DNA from: Glandiceps talaboti
Taxonomy: Eukaryota; Hemichordata; Enteropneusta; Spengelidae
Direction of reading: 5' to 3'
Assembly: GCF_964340395.1 (NCBI RefSeq)
Contig: NC_135550.1
Coordinates: forward strand, 13,567,408 to 13,586,907
Length of the DNA stretch: 19,500 nt
This document shows positions 1-13,251 of this stretch, piece after piece. The notes beneath the pieces are model-generated. The model saw only the letters and a program-made list of their open reading frames with translations, was not told the origin of the DNA and made no database searches. The position numbers and the translations under genes are program-made. Position 1 is the stretch's first letter. Every line of letters begins with the position of its first letter.

Positions 1-52
1 ACACTATGAAGGGTAATGAGGTAGAAGGAAACCAGCAAGGTTGTCAATATTT

Positions 53-80
53 AAAACAAAACAAAACAAAACAAAAAAAC
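53..80 (+). repeat. (AAAAC)n simple repeat
   Basis: There are about five copies of an AAAAC unit with one longer A run. This is a typical short microsatellite in non-coding DNA. Confidence 0.85.
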
Positions 81-500
81 GAAGGACAGATCAGGTTTTA
101 TAAACAGTGCAGTATATTGTGAAAATACATCATATTTTGAGTTTGTATGAGTGAAGCGTTACTATTCGATGAATGAAAAGGGAAGTGTTATATCTCCATG
201 TTGTATTACAAAAGACTCACTTTGTAAGATAGTGAATGCATGATGGCAGTGTCTAGACTCACAGGGCAATTCATATTGTGATTTTTATAGATGAATAAAC
301 CATCATTCAAGTCCTGTACATCATGTACAATCACAGTCTCAATTTGTATTGGCAATGTACAATTTAGTTGAAAAAAATTGTCAAGTTCTTGTATTATGTA
401 CGTAATGATGTATCTGGAATACAGTACACTAAATTGACATGGAGGTGTCTGTATGTACTAATCATTGTGGGAATTTGCATCAACTATAATGAGTGAGTGG

Positions 501-528
501 ATGAATGAATGAATGAATGAATGAATGA
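501..528 (+). repeat. (ATGA)7 microsatellite
   Basis: There are seven perfect tandem copies of the tetranucleotide ATGA, preceded by an imperfect GAGT repeat at 491-500. The perfect copies suggest that it could be polymorphic in length. Confidence 0.95.
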
Positions 529-1744
529 AGCACTTGCCTTCCAATTGTCATTCATTAGCCAAGTTCTTTGATGCTGTGAGAGCGGCATGAGTGACTTGAA
601 CATGGCCTTTGTAGATTTGATTCTGGGGAGGATTATTAGACAAGGCGTAGTTGTTTAGGGATGCACATAGCTATGTAATCAGCCTAGAATTAGTTCACTG
701 TTCACTGTTCTAGCTGAGTGACCACAAAGAATCACTCCAGCCAGTGACCTACCTTATATTGCTCTAAAAGCCTTTTTACTGACGCATCGTTTCTTTTCAA
801 TATGTGATACGTTTTAACAGAGCGACCCATTTAGGCATTGGGTTTTTGACCTTTGCAGTGGATGTAATAGTGTTTCTCTTTGAGCCCATTTGATTTAAAA
901 AAAAAAGCAAAGTGGTTTAAACTCAGGTGTGCATCCGGAAGAAAAAAAAACATGTACAAGAAAAGTTTATTAGCAGGGATGTCATCAATCCAAAAGGTAA
1001 CTAACAATGGCTTGATTAATGAGATGGTTTGTGTCTTTTTTTTTTTCCACCACCGGCAGGTTAAAAAAGAGAATCATTACAGTGTGTTCATTCTTCCGTG
1101 GCATAACTTTGTGCAGACAAAAAACCATGCTAATTCAATCAATTTTTAAGCATTTCCTCTTAATTGAGTTGTCTGCCATATTGTTAATACAATAAAACAA
1201 CATCTCTGACTGTTGTATTGGACACTGCTTTGTTGGGTCTAGTCACCACGCTATATTTAGTACACTGTAGTGAACTACTTTATAGACAAAATTCCAAAAT
1301 TGCTGAGATCATGCACCGCTTCATCAAATGCCTTTCACTAGATTTTAATTTTAAAAAACCTGTACGTACTTCAATGAGTAAATGTCAGAAGTAATAAAAG
1401 ATTGTCGTAAAATTATAGTCATTTCAAGTGATCACGTTTTTCAGCCGAAGATACATGTAAGTATTATCATGTAAACAGTTTCATTTGCTCATCTCGTGAA
1501 AGAAACCTACTAGAAATTCTATGACTGGTAGCGACGTCAAGAATTGTCTCCTTGTGACATTTCATCACTGTTTTACTGCATTTTAAGGAGTTCTCATGGT
1601 CTGTGTTAGGGTTAACTGGGTACAATGTGGTCTTCAGATGTTGATATATGTGGCATTTTGAGTTCATAGACCAAACAACTTCCAAAGAAGCATGCAAAGT
1701 GTTTACAAGATGAATAGCTGAAGAAGCAAACAAGATGGCTGCAC

Positions 1745-1757
1745 AGGTCAAAGGTCA
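1745..1757 (+). promoter_or_regulatory. Perfect DR1 nuclear-receptor-like motif
   Basis: Two AGGTCA half-sites are separated by one A. This is the canonical direct-repeat-1 element bound by HNF4 and RXR-containing dimers in animals. The motif is exact, but whether it is used is unknown, and similar sequences can also occur as repeats in invertebrate genomes. Confidence 0.3.
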
Positions 1758-4700
1758 GGCTGTGTGGCACCTCTGGAAAAGCTATCCAGAAAATATCTGA
1801 CTTGGTTAGCTGTGTTGAAGAAATTGAATTCACTTATGCTGTACAGATGGCCATGTATGAAGTTCTGGTAATGAATTAATAAATATTGAATAAAAACATC
1901 GTTTGAAAATTCTCCTTTAAAAAAGATGAATGACTAATTAACATGTAAATTGTCTGTCAATCGAGACATTATTTTCTCTTTTAATTACATTTAATAACCA
2001 GTGCTATTAATGAATAATATGATTAAGGAATGATGCATTTGAAATGGGGTAATTACAACAAAATTGGCAATTGGCCATTGTCAAATGTCTGTCTAGAGGG
2101 GAAAATGGTGTACATCTGTATTCCTCACAAGATCCACAAAGAGAACATTTATGTTTAATAGGCATGTATATCATGAAAGTCAGACTACAGGATATGGAAT
2201 TTCAAACTCTTGCATTATAATACATGATGTTTTTTGTGTTATGTAAACAACAATAACTGCAAACAATCAATGCATTCACACATTGATGACATTTGCATCC
2301 CAATGAATTCAAAAAAATGAATATTTGGAAACTGCTTTGCATATGTTACATGGTATGCAATATTTGAATTTGCTAGACACAAGTTTATAGCACTAACATT
2401 CCTGCGTGTGCTTACCACAGTAGGAATTACCAGATTTCCACTCAAATGCCTTTTTTTCATAACAAATTAAATCCAAGCTGTGCACAGTGATATGAATTAA
2501 GACACATTGTCAACAAGTTTAGTTGGAACAACAATTATTTGGAGACTATCAGTATCGTGTGGTACATTCTTTGAATGAATTCAGCATTGTTGATTCTTTA
2601 TAAATTATAGATAATGCAACGTCTCTAGAAAAGTGCTGTAGGGCATGTGTTACTCTCTCTCAATTTCAACATGACATATCGAAGTAGATAAACTGAAGCA
2701 AGGGCATGATTAAGTTATATAACATAGCATGTAGCAATTGAATGAGACAGAAGACCCACCAACATAGTTGGTCCCAGTCTGTACATGTCTGTAATTCACC
2801 ACTTTTTCTCTTATCAAGGGTCCTTCACAGATGTACTCAGTATGTGTCTATCGTTATATCATCGCATACGTGCCTGCATCCAGGTTGCAGCCTTTGTTGT
2901 GTACAATTTGTTGTGGTTTAGTAAAAATGGCTGACAAAAGACTTGACATCAATAAAGCTGCTTGACAATGTATCTTTTAAAGAAAAGAAAATATCAGGAA
3001 GAAGGGGTGTTCCTGTTGGTTGAATTTATACGATTGGAGATGAGATACTTGAATGGAAATCTCAGGTTGCTAAGAGTTGGCCAAGAATAACTTACCTTGG
3101 CCTATATACAGCTACATTCATAAGTACATAGTAATATGTGTACACTGGCTATGTACTATTTGTTTGGACAAGTCAGTTTATTTTGCAGCTTAGCTGTTCT
3201 TTGTCACTGATTTTCCACAACACTGCATTGCATGGTCCAGTGATGTATGGAGTAGTTTACAGCCAGTGGAATCACCCGTGGTTTTCTTGTGTTTTCGTCT
3301 TGTTTTGGTTTTTTATCGGCTATTCAGAAGGGGTTTAAATTGTTGAAATTCGATAAAATGAGCCCCACTGAAATGATGCAAATGATTGTGTGTCCTCTGT
3401 AATCAAGTATCTACTTAGAGGATTAATGAGTGCTCACTAGGTGCCATATTGACCTCAAGGTTGTATGCAGTTTGTGGCATACCACACAGGTATTTTAATT
3501 ATCGGGGACTTTATTATAAATAGATTAGAATACACATAAATAATTGATTTGGTGTGCATGAAGTTCAAGACACATTGCACGGAATCCATGCAACTTTTGC
3601 AAGGCTTGTTAGTGTATCGTTATTTTACCAGGTGCAACAGTCTTTCTTTTGAAAAAGCTATATAATAGACATAAGGACCCAATACAAGTAGGAAATTGAA
3701 GATTGGAAAAAGGAAAAGGAACAACATTGCATCATGAAATATACAGAGTACTTACAAGCTGTTCATATCATTGTGTTGCTATGTTACTTAATTTAAGATT
3801 TGTTGCTTTTATTTAAAGCAAATTCATAGGTTTTGAATACTAGAAGTATCAACATGTGTCAGTGTATGGTATGATAACTGTCCTGAAACACACAAAAATA
3901 CTGATATATGGGTATCCATAATTGAAACAAAACAAGTACGGACACATTCCAGACTTCTTCAATATGAATGAACATTACATTAGGAATTTACACATAAAAA
4001 AAAGAGAGAGAAAGAATTATGACCCGGGTGCTTAACATTACTAACAGATTAAATGTTACCCTACTTGAGCAGGTAAAGTCGTAAAATTTGGGTATATCTC
4101 TTTTTGGCACATTGTGTTTGCTTCAGCAATACTAGTAAATAATAATTTATTGTCAAACGGTCATCTTTCTACCCGGACTGAAACTAAATCATAAATTTAA
4201 CGTCAGTTTCTGTGTCTGAATCGTGGTGGATAGGGGACATTGAAAGTTCATGATAGTGTTATGTACCAAGAGTAACTTACATCTGAGATGGCCAGTAGAT
4301 CTTGGTCTTCCCTGACCAGTCCTCATTACATTGGGTGAAGCTGTAATTGGCAAGCATAGGTTAATATGTTATTGCATCAATCAGAGCTGTTTGATGACAG
4401 AAGATAGGATATGAGAATAGATAAGGCTGGTTTGTTTGATTTAGGTAGTGATGTGTAAACTGGTCTGTTTGATCCTAAAGTATAAGGACTTTACTTTTTA
4501 AAAACCATACAACTGAGCTACTCCTGTACCTTGAGACTTGAACAGTTAGCATACTTGCTTCATGACGTACAGTGATGGTAGGTATGGCTACGGAAGTTGA
4601 ATATTATATCATGGAAAAGACAGTTACCAAAGTAGTAACCCCATCTGTTTTAATTTCATATTCATAACAATGTACATGGCGGTGGCCCTACCCATAGTTT

Positions 4701-4795
4701 ATGTAGTTACCCTTGGATTGCACTGTAACTTGAAAGGTTGGATTATATTCCATTTTAATGTCCCTGTATGAGAAATCCAACCCAGAGTATCAGAG

Positions 4796-4807
4796 ACACA
4801 CACACAC
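4796..4807 (+). repeat. (AC)6 dinucleotide repeat
   Basis: A short perfect AC run lies in non-coding sequence. A similar short ACAC run is present near 5854. Confidence 0.8.
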
Positions 4808-7800
4808 TGATATCGTGATTAAACCACAGAGATAGTGTATGAGTCATCAAACAAAGCAATTATATTTGTGATAATCTGTGTTTGTTCAGATGGCCACATA
4901 TGTATTTCATGTCGACTAGATATGGCAGGTGTGATGTCAAAATAGAGAAACTATATATTCCCTAACTCTGTCATTGCCCTGACCTTGCCTAGAATTGCCA
5001 GGCTCTCCTGTCTTGCATCTCATTTTGTTTTGTACTACATCATAGATTCACTCATTCAGTGAAGAGTTTTGTTCATGAGCAACCACTATTTGCAAATTAT
5101 ATGATTGAAGCATTAGTAGACCAGGGGCAGGCCATTCTGTCTTAGTCTAGAGATTTGAAAACTCTTTGAAAAAGAGAGATCTTGAGAGATTTGGAACCAT
5201 GGATAGCCTCCAGACTACTCTGTCCCTACCCACCAATCAAGATGGCTGATATTGATAACTTCTAACTTCATACTGCAAGTTCAGAAAATATGGTTCTATT
5301 GTTTCTTTTTTTCTCACCGATAAACTTTTATAGGAATAGGTTAGCACAGATTTTCCTTGTATTATAGTGAAACTTCACAATACACATACAGTGCGATAGG
5401 TCAAAGAAAAAGTACATTGAAAGGTCATGACATCATGGATTTCAGAAAAGACAGTATTGAAGAACGCAACTTAACATGAACTCATATTTGAAATTGCAAC
5501 TTGATTAATTTGGGGAATCCCTGTAATTTTCTCACATATGTTGCCGTTTGAAATCCGGTACCACTTTCAACTGTCAGTGATATATGTATTGCTAACACTG
5601 GCACTCTTTGACATTTACAAAAGGGTACTATAATAGTTTATACACATAGTTCACTAGTATAGGATCAAATACTGTGTAAGTGGTATTTTTGAAATGTTAG
5701 CAGTGGATAACAGGCAAGCCAACACCCGTCCCCGACTTGTTTATTAGTATTTGGACACACATTTGTATGTAATTGGCATCAAACTTTGAAAGTTTATAGT
5801 ACATGCATACATGAAGGACTGTGGTGTGACATCTTGTAGTGATGTTCAAATTAACACACACACAGAAATGAAACTTGAATGACATTATGATAATGTGAGT
5901 GTTTTTAAGCCATGGGTTGATTTGAAGTTCCTGTGTCCCTAAGGTTTCTTTGATAGCAGATCTATGGTGGGATTTCATGTGAATACAAATACACACATAT
6001 GGTCATAATTGTATGGCATACAAAATGGGGTATCCTTCTATGGAATGAAATCATATTGACTCAAACAGGATGTCATGAACATCGGCAAGAAATACAAGTA
6101 TGAAAATAGTATGGCTGCTATATTGATTTACAGCAATGGAAAAATTAGATATATTATTATTATAATTAAGAATTTGTGGATTTTAGTCATGGATTACGTA
6201 CAACTATAAAATACAGTGTCTAAAAATGGAATATTTTTTGGTGTATTGGACTGTCATGAACATAATAAAATATAAGCGTGAGTCTCATGTGTTTGTACAT
6301 GCATATCCAGTATATACCGTTACGTAGTCCAGACAATACTCCTATCTGAAAGATGAACACACTTAAAATAAAATACAGACATCCTCCATAAACAGCCATA
6401 TTTGAAACTTTTGAAATTTGATTTGACATTTTATTGATGTCACTTGTTTTTTACTGCTCTGTATGATACTTTGAGCCTTCAATATTGGTCCAGATGGAGT
6501 GAGAACCCCCCAAAAAATGAGTTACCACTTCACAGTTGACAGCTTTATTACTCCTGTAATTACATACAGGTATTTTGGCCAGATTTCATCTCATCTGCTG
6601 AAATATTTTCACGAGGTAATATATAACTCCGGGAAAATTGACTGTTATAAAGCAAATAGAAAAAAATAATTATATTCACTGTTTGGAAATGCATGAATGT
6701 ATTAATGGTTGCCTGGTTGACTAATAGGAAACATATTTGGAATTGTACTATGAATTATTATTCATATGTTTGACCCACTTCTAATAGAGTGTTTTGTTGA
6801 TGAGTTATGCAAAGTATGTTTCTATTTTTATATTTTCAAAATTTACTCAGCCATTAGTACCACCAGAGTACACTTGTGTACTTTGTTTGGCAACAGCAGA
6901 CAAGAAGTAGGGGTTTTTAAGCCAAAGTAATAAATGAATTTCCGGTTGTGATTTAGAGCCACAGTTGCTCATAATCCCATGGGGCATAAAATATGAATAA
7001 TCAAAACCTATCAGTTGTATGCATGATGAGATACATTCATCAATAATATAGTCATATTTTGTGTAAATTACGTCTCTGATAATTCTTCACGATAAGCAAA
7101 TATCAGTGTGGTTGATTTTGAAGTGTGATGGTGTATTTGATTGCTTTTCTGATTGAAGATCAGAAAGATGCAAGTTGAATTGGAAGCAAAATATCATGGT
7201 TGCTTCAGGTTTTCAAAAGAGATGTTTAAAAAATTGATGAGAGAGACTCGTTATCTAATCAAAAGAAAAGATAATTCAGAGATGTCCTGTAGATTATCAG
7301 TCATCATCAAGCTAATATAATAATGAATTATGTCTGTGCATGGTAGGCCATGTCAAACGTATCAAGTTTCCACGCATCAATTTCACTTTTAAAGAGATTG
7401 TACAATGTTCCATTTCTGTAGGCTTTTTTTTTGACAATTGCTGAGTACTATCAATGATTTGAGAAAAGATTGTAAATATAAAAAGTCAGCGAGGAATTGA
7501 ATCACTTGGGAGGATTGACATTGACAATATATTAAGACACGTCTTCGTGGCTCATCATCACAATTAAAGCCATTGAAAAAAAAAGAAACACTTAAAAGAT
7601 TTGAATTGAGTCGGTAATTATCACTAATATATTGTATTAACAAACTCATTAATGTTGTTATTGAAATGAAGAAATTGTGCCCCTGGATGTTGATCAGTTT
7701 AAAAATCTTGTTTTATGTGAATGAGAAGACATGCTGACTCTGTTGATCATAATTACTAAAAATGTACAGCTATTGAATGAAGGGCCAGGGTTTTTCTAAA

Positions 7801-7835
7801 AAGACAAATAGGTTTACACGTATCTACTGTAGGCC

Positions 7836-7851
7836 AAAAAAAAAAAAAAAA
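7836..7851 (+). repeat. A16 tract in the MITE left terminal repeat
   Basis: A run of 16 adenines separates the terminal GGCC from TCTGGTTCTGGT. The matching position in the right arm is T7 plus TATATATA, so this tract has changed length since insertion. Confidence 0.9.
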
Positions 7852-7919
7852 TCTGGTTCTGGTAAGGGTAAACTTTCTAAAGTGGTGCGACGACGTGATT
7901 TTTTCTTCTTTTTTTTCTA

Positions 7920-7935
7920 TTTTTTTTTTTTTTTT
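7920..7935 (+). repeat. T16 tract inside the MITE
   Basis: A homopolymer run lies within the inner left part of the 7832-8204 element and follows other T-rich sequence. Confidence 0.9.
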
Positions 7936-10452
7936 GCAAATAAGTAAATACACATTTTTTTGACATTTTACATACTCTGTTCTATCATATTTATCTCTTG
8001 AAAAACTTCCCTTTTCTTTGAAGCAGTTTAGGCTTTGTATTTAAGCAGTCTTGGCATGTAGGGTAGATTTCAGCTGCTTGTTCTCCATATCAGGAATAAA
8101 TAAGGAACGGGAAAGCAAAAATTATCAGAAAAAAAAAGATCGCCGCGAGGGTATTCAGGGCACGCGCGTGCTGACCAGAACCAGATATATATATTTTTTT
8201 GGCCTAATGGTTCAAGTAATTGAGGTACTTAGATACAAGGATGAATTTATAGGGTTTCTACAAGGCTGGACTTGTATAATTTTTGACTAAATGTGTGATA
8301 ATAAAAAACAGAAACTATGTGTGGTATGGGTGGTGGGAGCTAAGTTAACCCCCAACTCCTCACGTTTGTCTATAACTGTTAGTAGTCTAAGATTATAAAA
8401 GAAAGTCTTTATTCTCCAATTTCAAGACTTGCACGGTTTAGGCTTACATCCGTAGCAGGAAGTTTGACCTTAAACTTTGCAGGATCCCCGCACCAATGCA
8501 AGGAGTCAGTCCCATCTGTATGACACATCTGATCTTTTATATGGTTGGTATGGGGAATATGTCAAGCATGTGGTTTGGGGCAGTGCTTGCTGCAGCCAGA
8601 TATGACCTCATTTAGTCAGCTCTGCTACACTGAGCACATCCTGGAGTTTCCTTTCATCGTCTATGGATATTATCAGTGAAATATGACTTTACATTTCCCT
8701 CCAGAGATGATTTTGTTTTCCCAGTGATGTCGGAAGAAAGCAGGTCTTGCATGTGATTTAAAAGCTGCCTTGCAATGAATTACACGGGCCAGTAAAATGT
8801 ATAGGCGATGTGTATGATAGTAGAACTTTGGGAAATCAATCATTCTGCGTTTGTCAGCTGATCACATGACTGTAATGTACTCATATTATAGAAGTCATTG
8901 TGTACTTGATCCTGATATTAGCAGATAATTAAATCATGTAGATAATTTAAGAAATGAGCGTGGGTATAAACTATGTACAAGCGGTAATCGTAATAGAATA
9001 CTTTATATCTTCCAAAGTATACTGTGATGTAGGCTTCTTTGCCAAAATGTACATAAAAGGTTCTCGAAATCATATTAGAATTCAGTTTCAGCTCCTCTTT
9101 TGAGACAGGAAAAAACAAAGAGATATGTTTTTATGTGGATCATTATGGTTGTATGTTATTAATAATAGTCTCGGAAAGAAACACAATACTGGCTGATATT
9201 ATCATCGTGCATGACTCATTTGTTTCTACGTAACGTGTATCCGATCATAGCTAATGTTGTGCTTACCCTTCCTTGTTCCTCACTCATCATTGCAACATAT
9301 ATCTAGATGCTGACTATGTCATCAAATATTCCCATAATTTTTTTATGCATTGATGATAATAGTGTATCTTATTTCATTTTCAATTATAGCTTTGGTAATT
9401 TGAAAACTGTTGATTCAAGCGTATATATCATATATGCTCGTACACTCATGTATACATTACGCCCATCTTCTATTCTAACTTATAAATTGTATTTTGAACC
9501 GTAGTAATATGCAATTTTTGTTGCAATGTAGTGAAATGAATACCAGAAGTGAAATTTATCCAAAGATTTCAAAGTCTTTCAAGATTTTTAAGATGTATAA
9601 AGCATAAATAACAATTACGTATTACTCCTAATGTGTATGATATGGTTGGCCATGTTGGTACTCCCCAGGTGATGATTTCCGTTACAAGTCGAGAAATTGT
9701 ACATGAATATTTGTTCATATGTGTAACACCCTTCATATTTTGTTTACATGTATTGTCGCAATTTGGCATTGTTTCAGCTATGATTCCTCTATATCAACTT
9801 GTTTAGGCAGGAGAAATTTTTTTTGTTGAGATTAATGTTTCTGTAGATGCTGAATTCCCTGGAGGCCTGCATTCAGGACATGGGGATTTCACCATAGGGA
9901 GCCTACCACACAATGTTATCGTGTAATAATAACTCTGATAGCATGAGGTGATTGCCCTGTTTTGGCTTTCCCAGTAGGAAGTTCAAAGTCATTTAAATTC
10001 ATCATGATTTCATGTTGATTAAAGATTACGTGGTCCAGTTGTGTGTAAAGGTAGAGGCCCACCACCACCTTACACATGAGTGGTAAGCTTTCTCTGTGTG
10101 TCAGTTTGATTTCACTTAGGGTGATTGATTAGTGTTGGTACTACTGCCCTGTGAAAGGTTATATATAAAATATGAACTGAAATGTCAACCGACTTTCTGA
10201 TCATGAAAATGATGGTTTTTCGGTATTTTTGTTCTGAATTATTTAATTTGCAGCTCTGTAATTCACACAGTTCAATGCATCTACAGGAAGGAAAACCATT
10301 GCAGAGTTGAGTAAACTTCCCTTAATCATTGGTTCAAATATAGCAGTGTAACCTTCTCAAAAGTGTATGTTGACACTCTAAGCCTTAGGAAATCAGGATG
10401 AAAGAAGATAAAGTTACTGTTTGTTTGCCAGTCTGATGTGATAAGAGAATTT

Positions 10453-10474
10453 AAAAAAAAAAAAAAAAAAAAAA
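10453..10474 (+). repeat. A22 homopolymer tract
   Basis: This is an uninterrupted run of 22 adenines. No upstream retroposed sequence or flanking direct repeat was recognised, so it is not called a retroposon tail. Confidence 0.95.
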
Positions 10475-10980
10475 CGTGTAGGAAGGACAAGTGGGAATTT
10501 CTAAGAATTTGGTCGGAATTTGAATGATTGATGATACATTTACCAATATGTCGAAACAATCAGGCAAAGATACCAACATGCGCTTACATGATATGTAAGG
10601 GTTTGCTCTTAACATAGCTATGGATGCAAATATTGTGTGTTGGTATGTAAAGTTCATATGTAATAACAGTGAGTGAACTGGTCTTTTAATATGTCATAAT
10701 ATCATGTAACACTGTGCTTCAGTTAGACGCTACACTGTGCATTAAATCGTATGTCATGTCATGAGTCTGATATATGGCAGTTCAGTAGACAGTGTACATG
10801 TAGTTATTTGTGTCTCAACCAGGTTCACTTGTTTGTCTGTATATTGTATATAAGAACCAAAGCGCCACATGATAAAACGAAAATGGCATGCAGCTGCTTA
10901 GAAGGTGCGAAAAGTCGAGATTCTATTATAAAATCCTAAAACAAATAGCGTTTGTATTTGTCAGCCTTCATATAATGTTA

Positions 10981-11024
10981 CCCCCCCCCCCCCCCCCAAA
11001 AAAAAAATAGGAATTTTTTTTTTT
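10981..11024 (+). repeat. C17-A10 tract followed by T11
   Basis: Seventeen C's run directly into ten A's, followed by TAGGAA and eleven T's. The same C-then-A arrangement recurs at 13590 and, less cleanly, at 16378. Confidence 0.95.
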
Positions 11025-11308
11025 AAAGTTTGGGCTGAAAAAATGCTAATGAATATGTTTAATGTTATTGTCTAGTTCAGAGTACATGTAGTTTCTCTTT
11101 GTAATATGTAGGGTTTCATTACAAGGTAGTTAGTCATCTGTTGCAAAAAAATGATAGCATGTGAAGTACTACAAATGAGGAGAAAATTAATGAAAAGTCA
11201 GACCACAGCTCAGTGAGTATATTGAAATTAATAAGATGATACATGGACGGTAGCTTGTACATGTAATAGCTAAGGAACTACATCAACCTGAACTGATGAG
11301 AGATGGAT

Positions 11309-11322
11309 CACACACACACACA
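11309..11322 (+). repeat. (CA)7 microsatellite
   Basis: There are seven perfect CA units in non-coding sequence. Confidence 0.9.
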
Positions 11323-13251
11323 GACTATCATGTTACTGACAAGACAAGACACTTGAACATCTTCTAAGAAAGTAGGAAGTTGTAGTCTTGAAATTGAAAT
11401 ATCCTAAAGAATTTCGGGTGAGGCTATGCCCAGTAGTCGTGGTCATTCCAGAGTCATGTTTAGTATATGATCTGGCTGTGGTATGTGTAGGTTCAAGGGT
11501 ACTGCCCAGTATGGTGCCATACATTGAACTGAAGGGTGGAATAGTCACTCTAGGTCATGTCCTCTAGTCATCACTCAACACACCCATGATATAACATACC
11601 CTGGTAGATTTAATGCTACATGTATTAAAATTTACAGGCTATTAAATATAAACAGATTGTCTTTTGTTAATGTAATTATTCATATACTATGAACTGATGC
11701 AGTGGGTTTATAAAAGTGGGTGTGTTGTCATTTAGTGAATTACACATATATATATTGGACCTTTAAAAAACTGCTGAGGTGTCGTAAAACAAAATGGTTG
11801 TGAACAAGCTGACTTCAGAACTGCAACATGTTGTATGAGTTGATCCCTTACTGTTGCATTGTCAAGAACTATACAACGTTGTAATATAAACGTCTGATGG
11901 GCACTATCACTACTACGTGACTAGCATCTCATAGGGGGTGGCAGACTGAATAATAGATGTTGCTACATACAGCCATATCAAATCTGTCCTCGGTAAATTG
12001 AATCGCTGTAAACATATAAAGCAAAGACTTAATGGTGTGGTTATGAAGGGACAACACAAGTGAAAGCTTTTCTCCAACTCTGTTACTTACAGTGCACCTG
12101 TTTGTTTTGACATCATCAATCATGTGACATAGCTGAGAAAAGTGAACAAGTGTAGCCTATTAAAAAAATGTTATGTAAACTGATGTAAGATGTGGCATGG
12201 AAAAAAAACAGCCAACAGTCAATTTATGCCTCTCATTACTGGTGTGATATATTTGTTTCCTGATATGTCTATTGTAGAGTTTACTGTTTGGGTATTAGTA
12301 AATCATGTTGAAAATCCAATCCAAGGCAAAATTATTTTGCTGCTAGTAAAGTAAATAATGTTTGAACATCTGGACTGTATCCATTGTTTTCATTTGTAGA
12401 AATTTCACACTGTATATTATGACAATCATTCAGGAGTAGCATTTGTTCAAGTACATTTACCAGTAGCAATATTTGTATACAGTGTACAGAGGGGTGTATG
12501 TTGTGGGTGATGTTATTGATACAGGGTAAACACCTGGACAGTGTGTGTGGATTTCTCACTGCATCATCTGCATGGTTAAGTCCTTTCTCTAAAATGAAAT
12601 TGTTTCTATCAAGGTGTTGATTGATTTGTTAAGCTCATGTCTTTACTCTGTAATCCTTGATGAGTTAAGTAAATAATTCTAATGATTGGATGATGTGGGA
12701 TTGTCTGTAGGTGCCATGGTTAATCTAAAGACCCTACTTATGAGTTGTTATGGGATTAAACCTCAGCCCACTAATCTGACTGTGTTGTACTGTGTGATCT
12801 TTATCTATGGATCAACACTCTGAACTAAGTTAAAATTAGATTAAAGAGATGCACCTCTGACATAGGATTAAAATAAGGGATCCTGTAAGTATATTTGCAA
12901 ATGTTTTGAAACTATGGCAACAGAAGTGGTAAATCTGGTCAACCTTGTGTAGATTTCTGTAATTTTTCCCCGTGAGGACCCACAGTAAAATTGACAGGGG
13001 GAGAGCAGGTTGATCTACTTACTACACATAGTGAAATGAATGACTAAAAAGCAGGACCAATGCCATATTAGGTAATGATTGTGAAATTGGATGTGCAGTG
13101 TTCTTACTGACTGAAATGAGTACTGGTTTACCTGGCTGGGCAGCAGAGTTTCAAATTGTGCTATTTGTACTTCAGGTGTTGTGTGTGCCATATGTACAAT
13201 ACACATAACTGTTAGCCACAGATATGTTGTATGCAACAGTTTAATACAGAA

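Larger units (their letters stand above)
1..7831. other. Non-coding, AT-rich sequence, probably part of the upstream kindlin intron
   Basis: No reading frame here resembles a known protein and none has a convincing pair of splice sites. The longest open stretches (for example on the minus strand at 1467-1833 and 5697-5996) have ordinary composition for chance frames. The codon split at 13983 proves an intron immediately upstream of the exon. That this intron reaches all the way to position 1 is an inference from not finding the preceding kindlin exon, which should encode the N-terminal half of F0. The region contains short simple repeats and scattered palindromes listed separately. Confidence 0.6.
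7832..8204. mobile_element. MITE with GGCC-A-tract terminal inverted repeats and TA flanks
   Basis: The left end reads GGCC, 16 A's, then TCTGGTTCTGGT (7852-7863). The right end is its reverse complement: ACCAGAACCAGA (8174-8185), a TATATATA insert, T7, then GGCC (8201-8204). The similarity continues inwards more loosely, as a GC-rich patch with CG dinucleotides next to a long T tract on the left (about 7886-7935) and the mirrored A tract plus GATCGCCGCG on the right (about 8128-8150). TA lies directly outside each end (7830-7831 and 8205-8206), which fits a TA target-site duplication as in Tc1/mariner-type and several other MITE families. At 373 bp it has no transposase reading frame, so any movement would have needed an enzyme from elsewhere. 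The superfamily is not certain. Confidence 0.78.
8205..13251. other. Non-coding sequence, continuing upstream intron
   Basis: No protein-like reading frame or RNA gene is recognisable on either strand. The content is AT-rich single-copy-looking sequence with homopolymer tracts, short dinucleotide repeats and five TACATGTA palindromes, four of them within about 830 bases between 10795 and 11624. The preceding kindlin exon was not found here by searching translated sequence by eye for the conserved N-terminal F0 residues. Confidence 0.6.

Noticed and set aside
549-660. Possible tRNA-derived SINE, from a GATTTGATTCTGG resembling a B box
   Set aside because: No matching A box at the right spacing, no tail and no flanking duplication.
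1467-1833. Two overlapping minus-strand open frames of 94 and 73 codons
   Set aside because: Neither has a recognisable motif, they compete for the same strand in different frames, and there is no promoter, splice or conservation signal to favour them.
7144-7168. Small hairpin, TTTCTGAT-TGAAG-ATCAGAAA
   Set aside because: An 8-bp AT-rich stem is expected by chance in 19.5 kb and has no terminator or precursor-RNA features.
10453-10474. A22 tract as the tail of a retroposed sequence
   Set aside because: No recognisable retroposed sequence upstream and no direct repeats around it.
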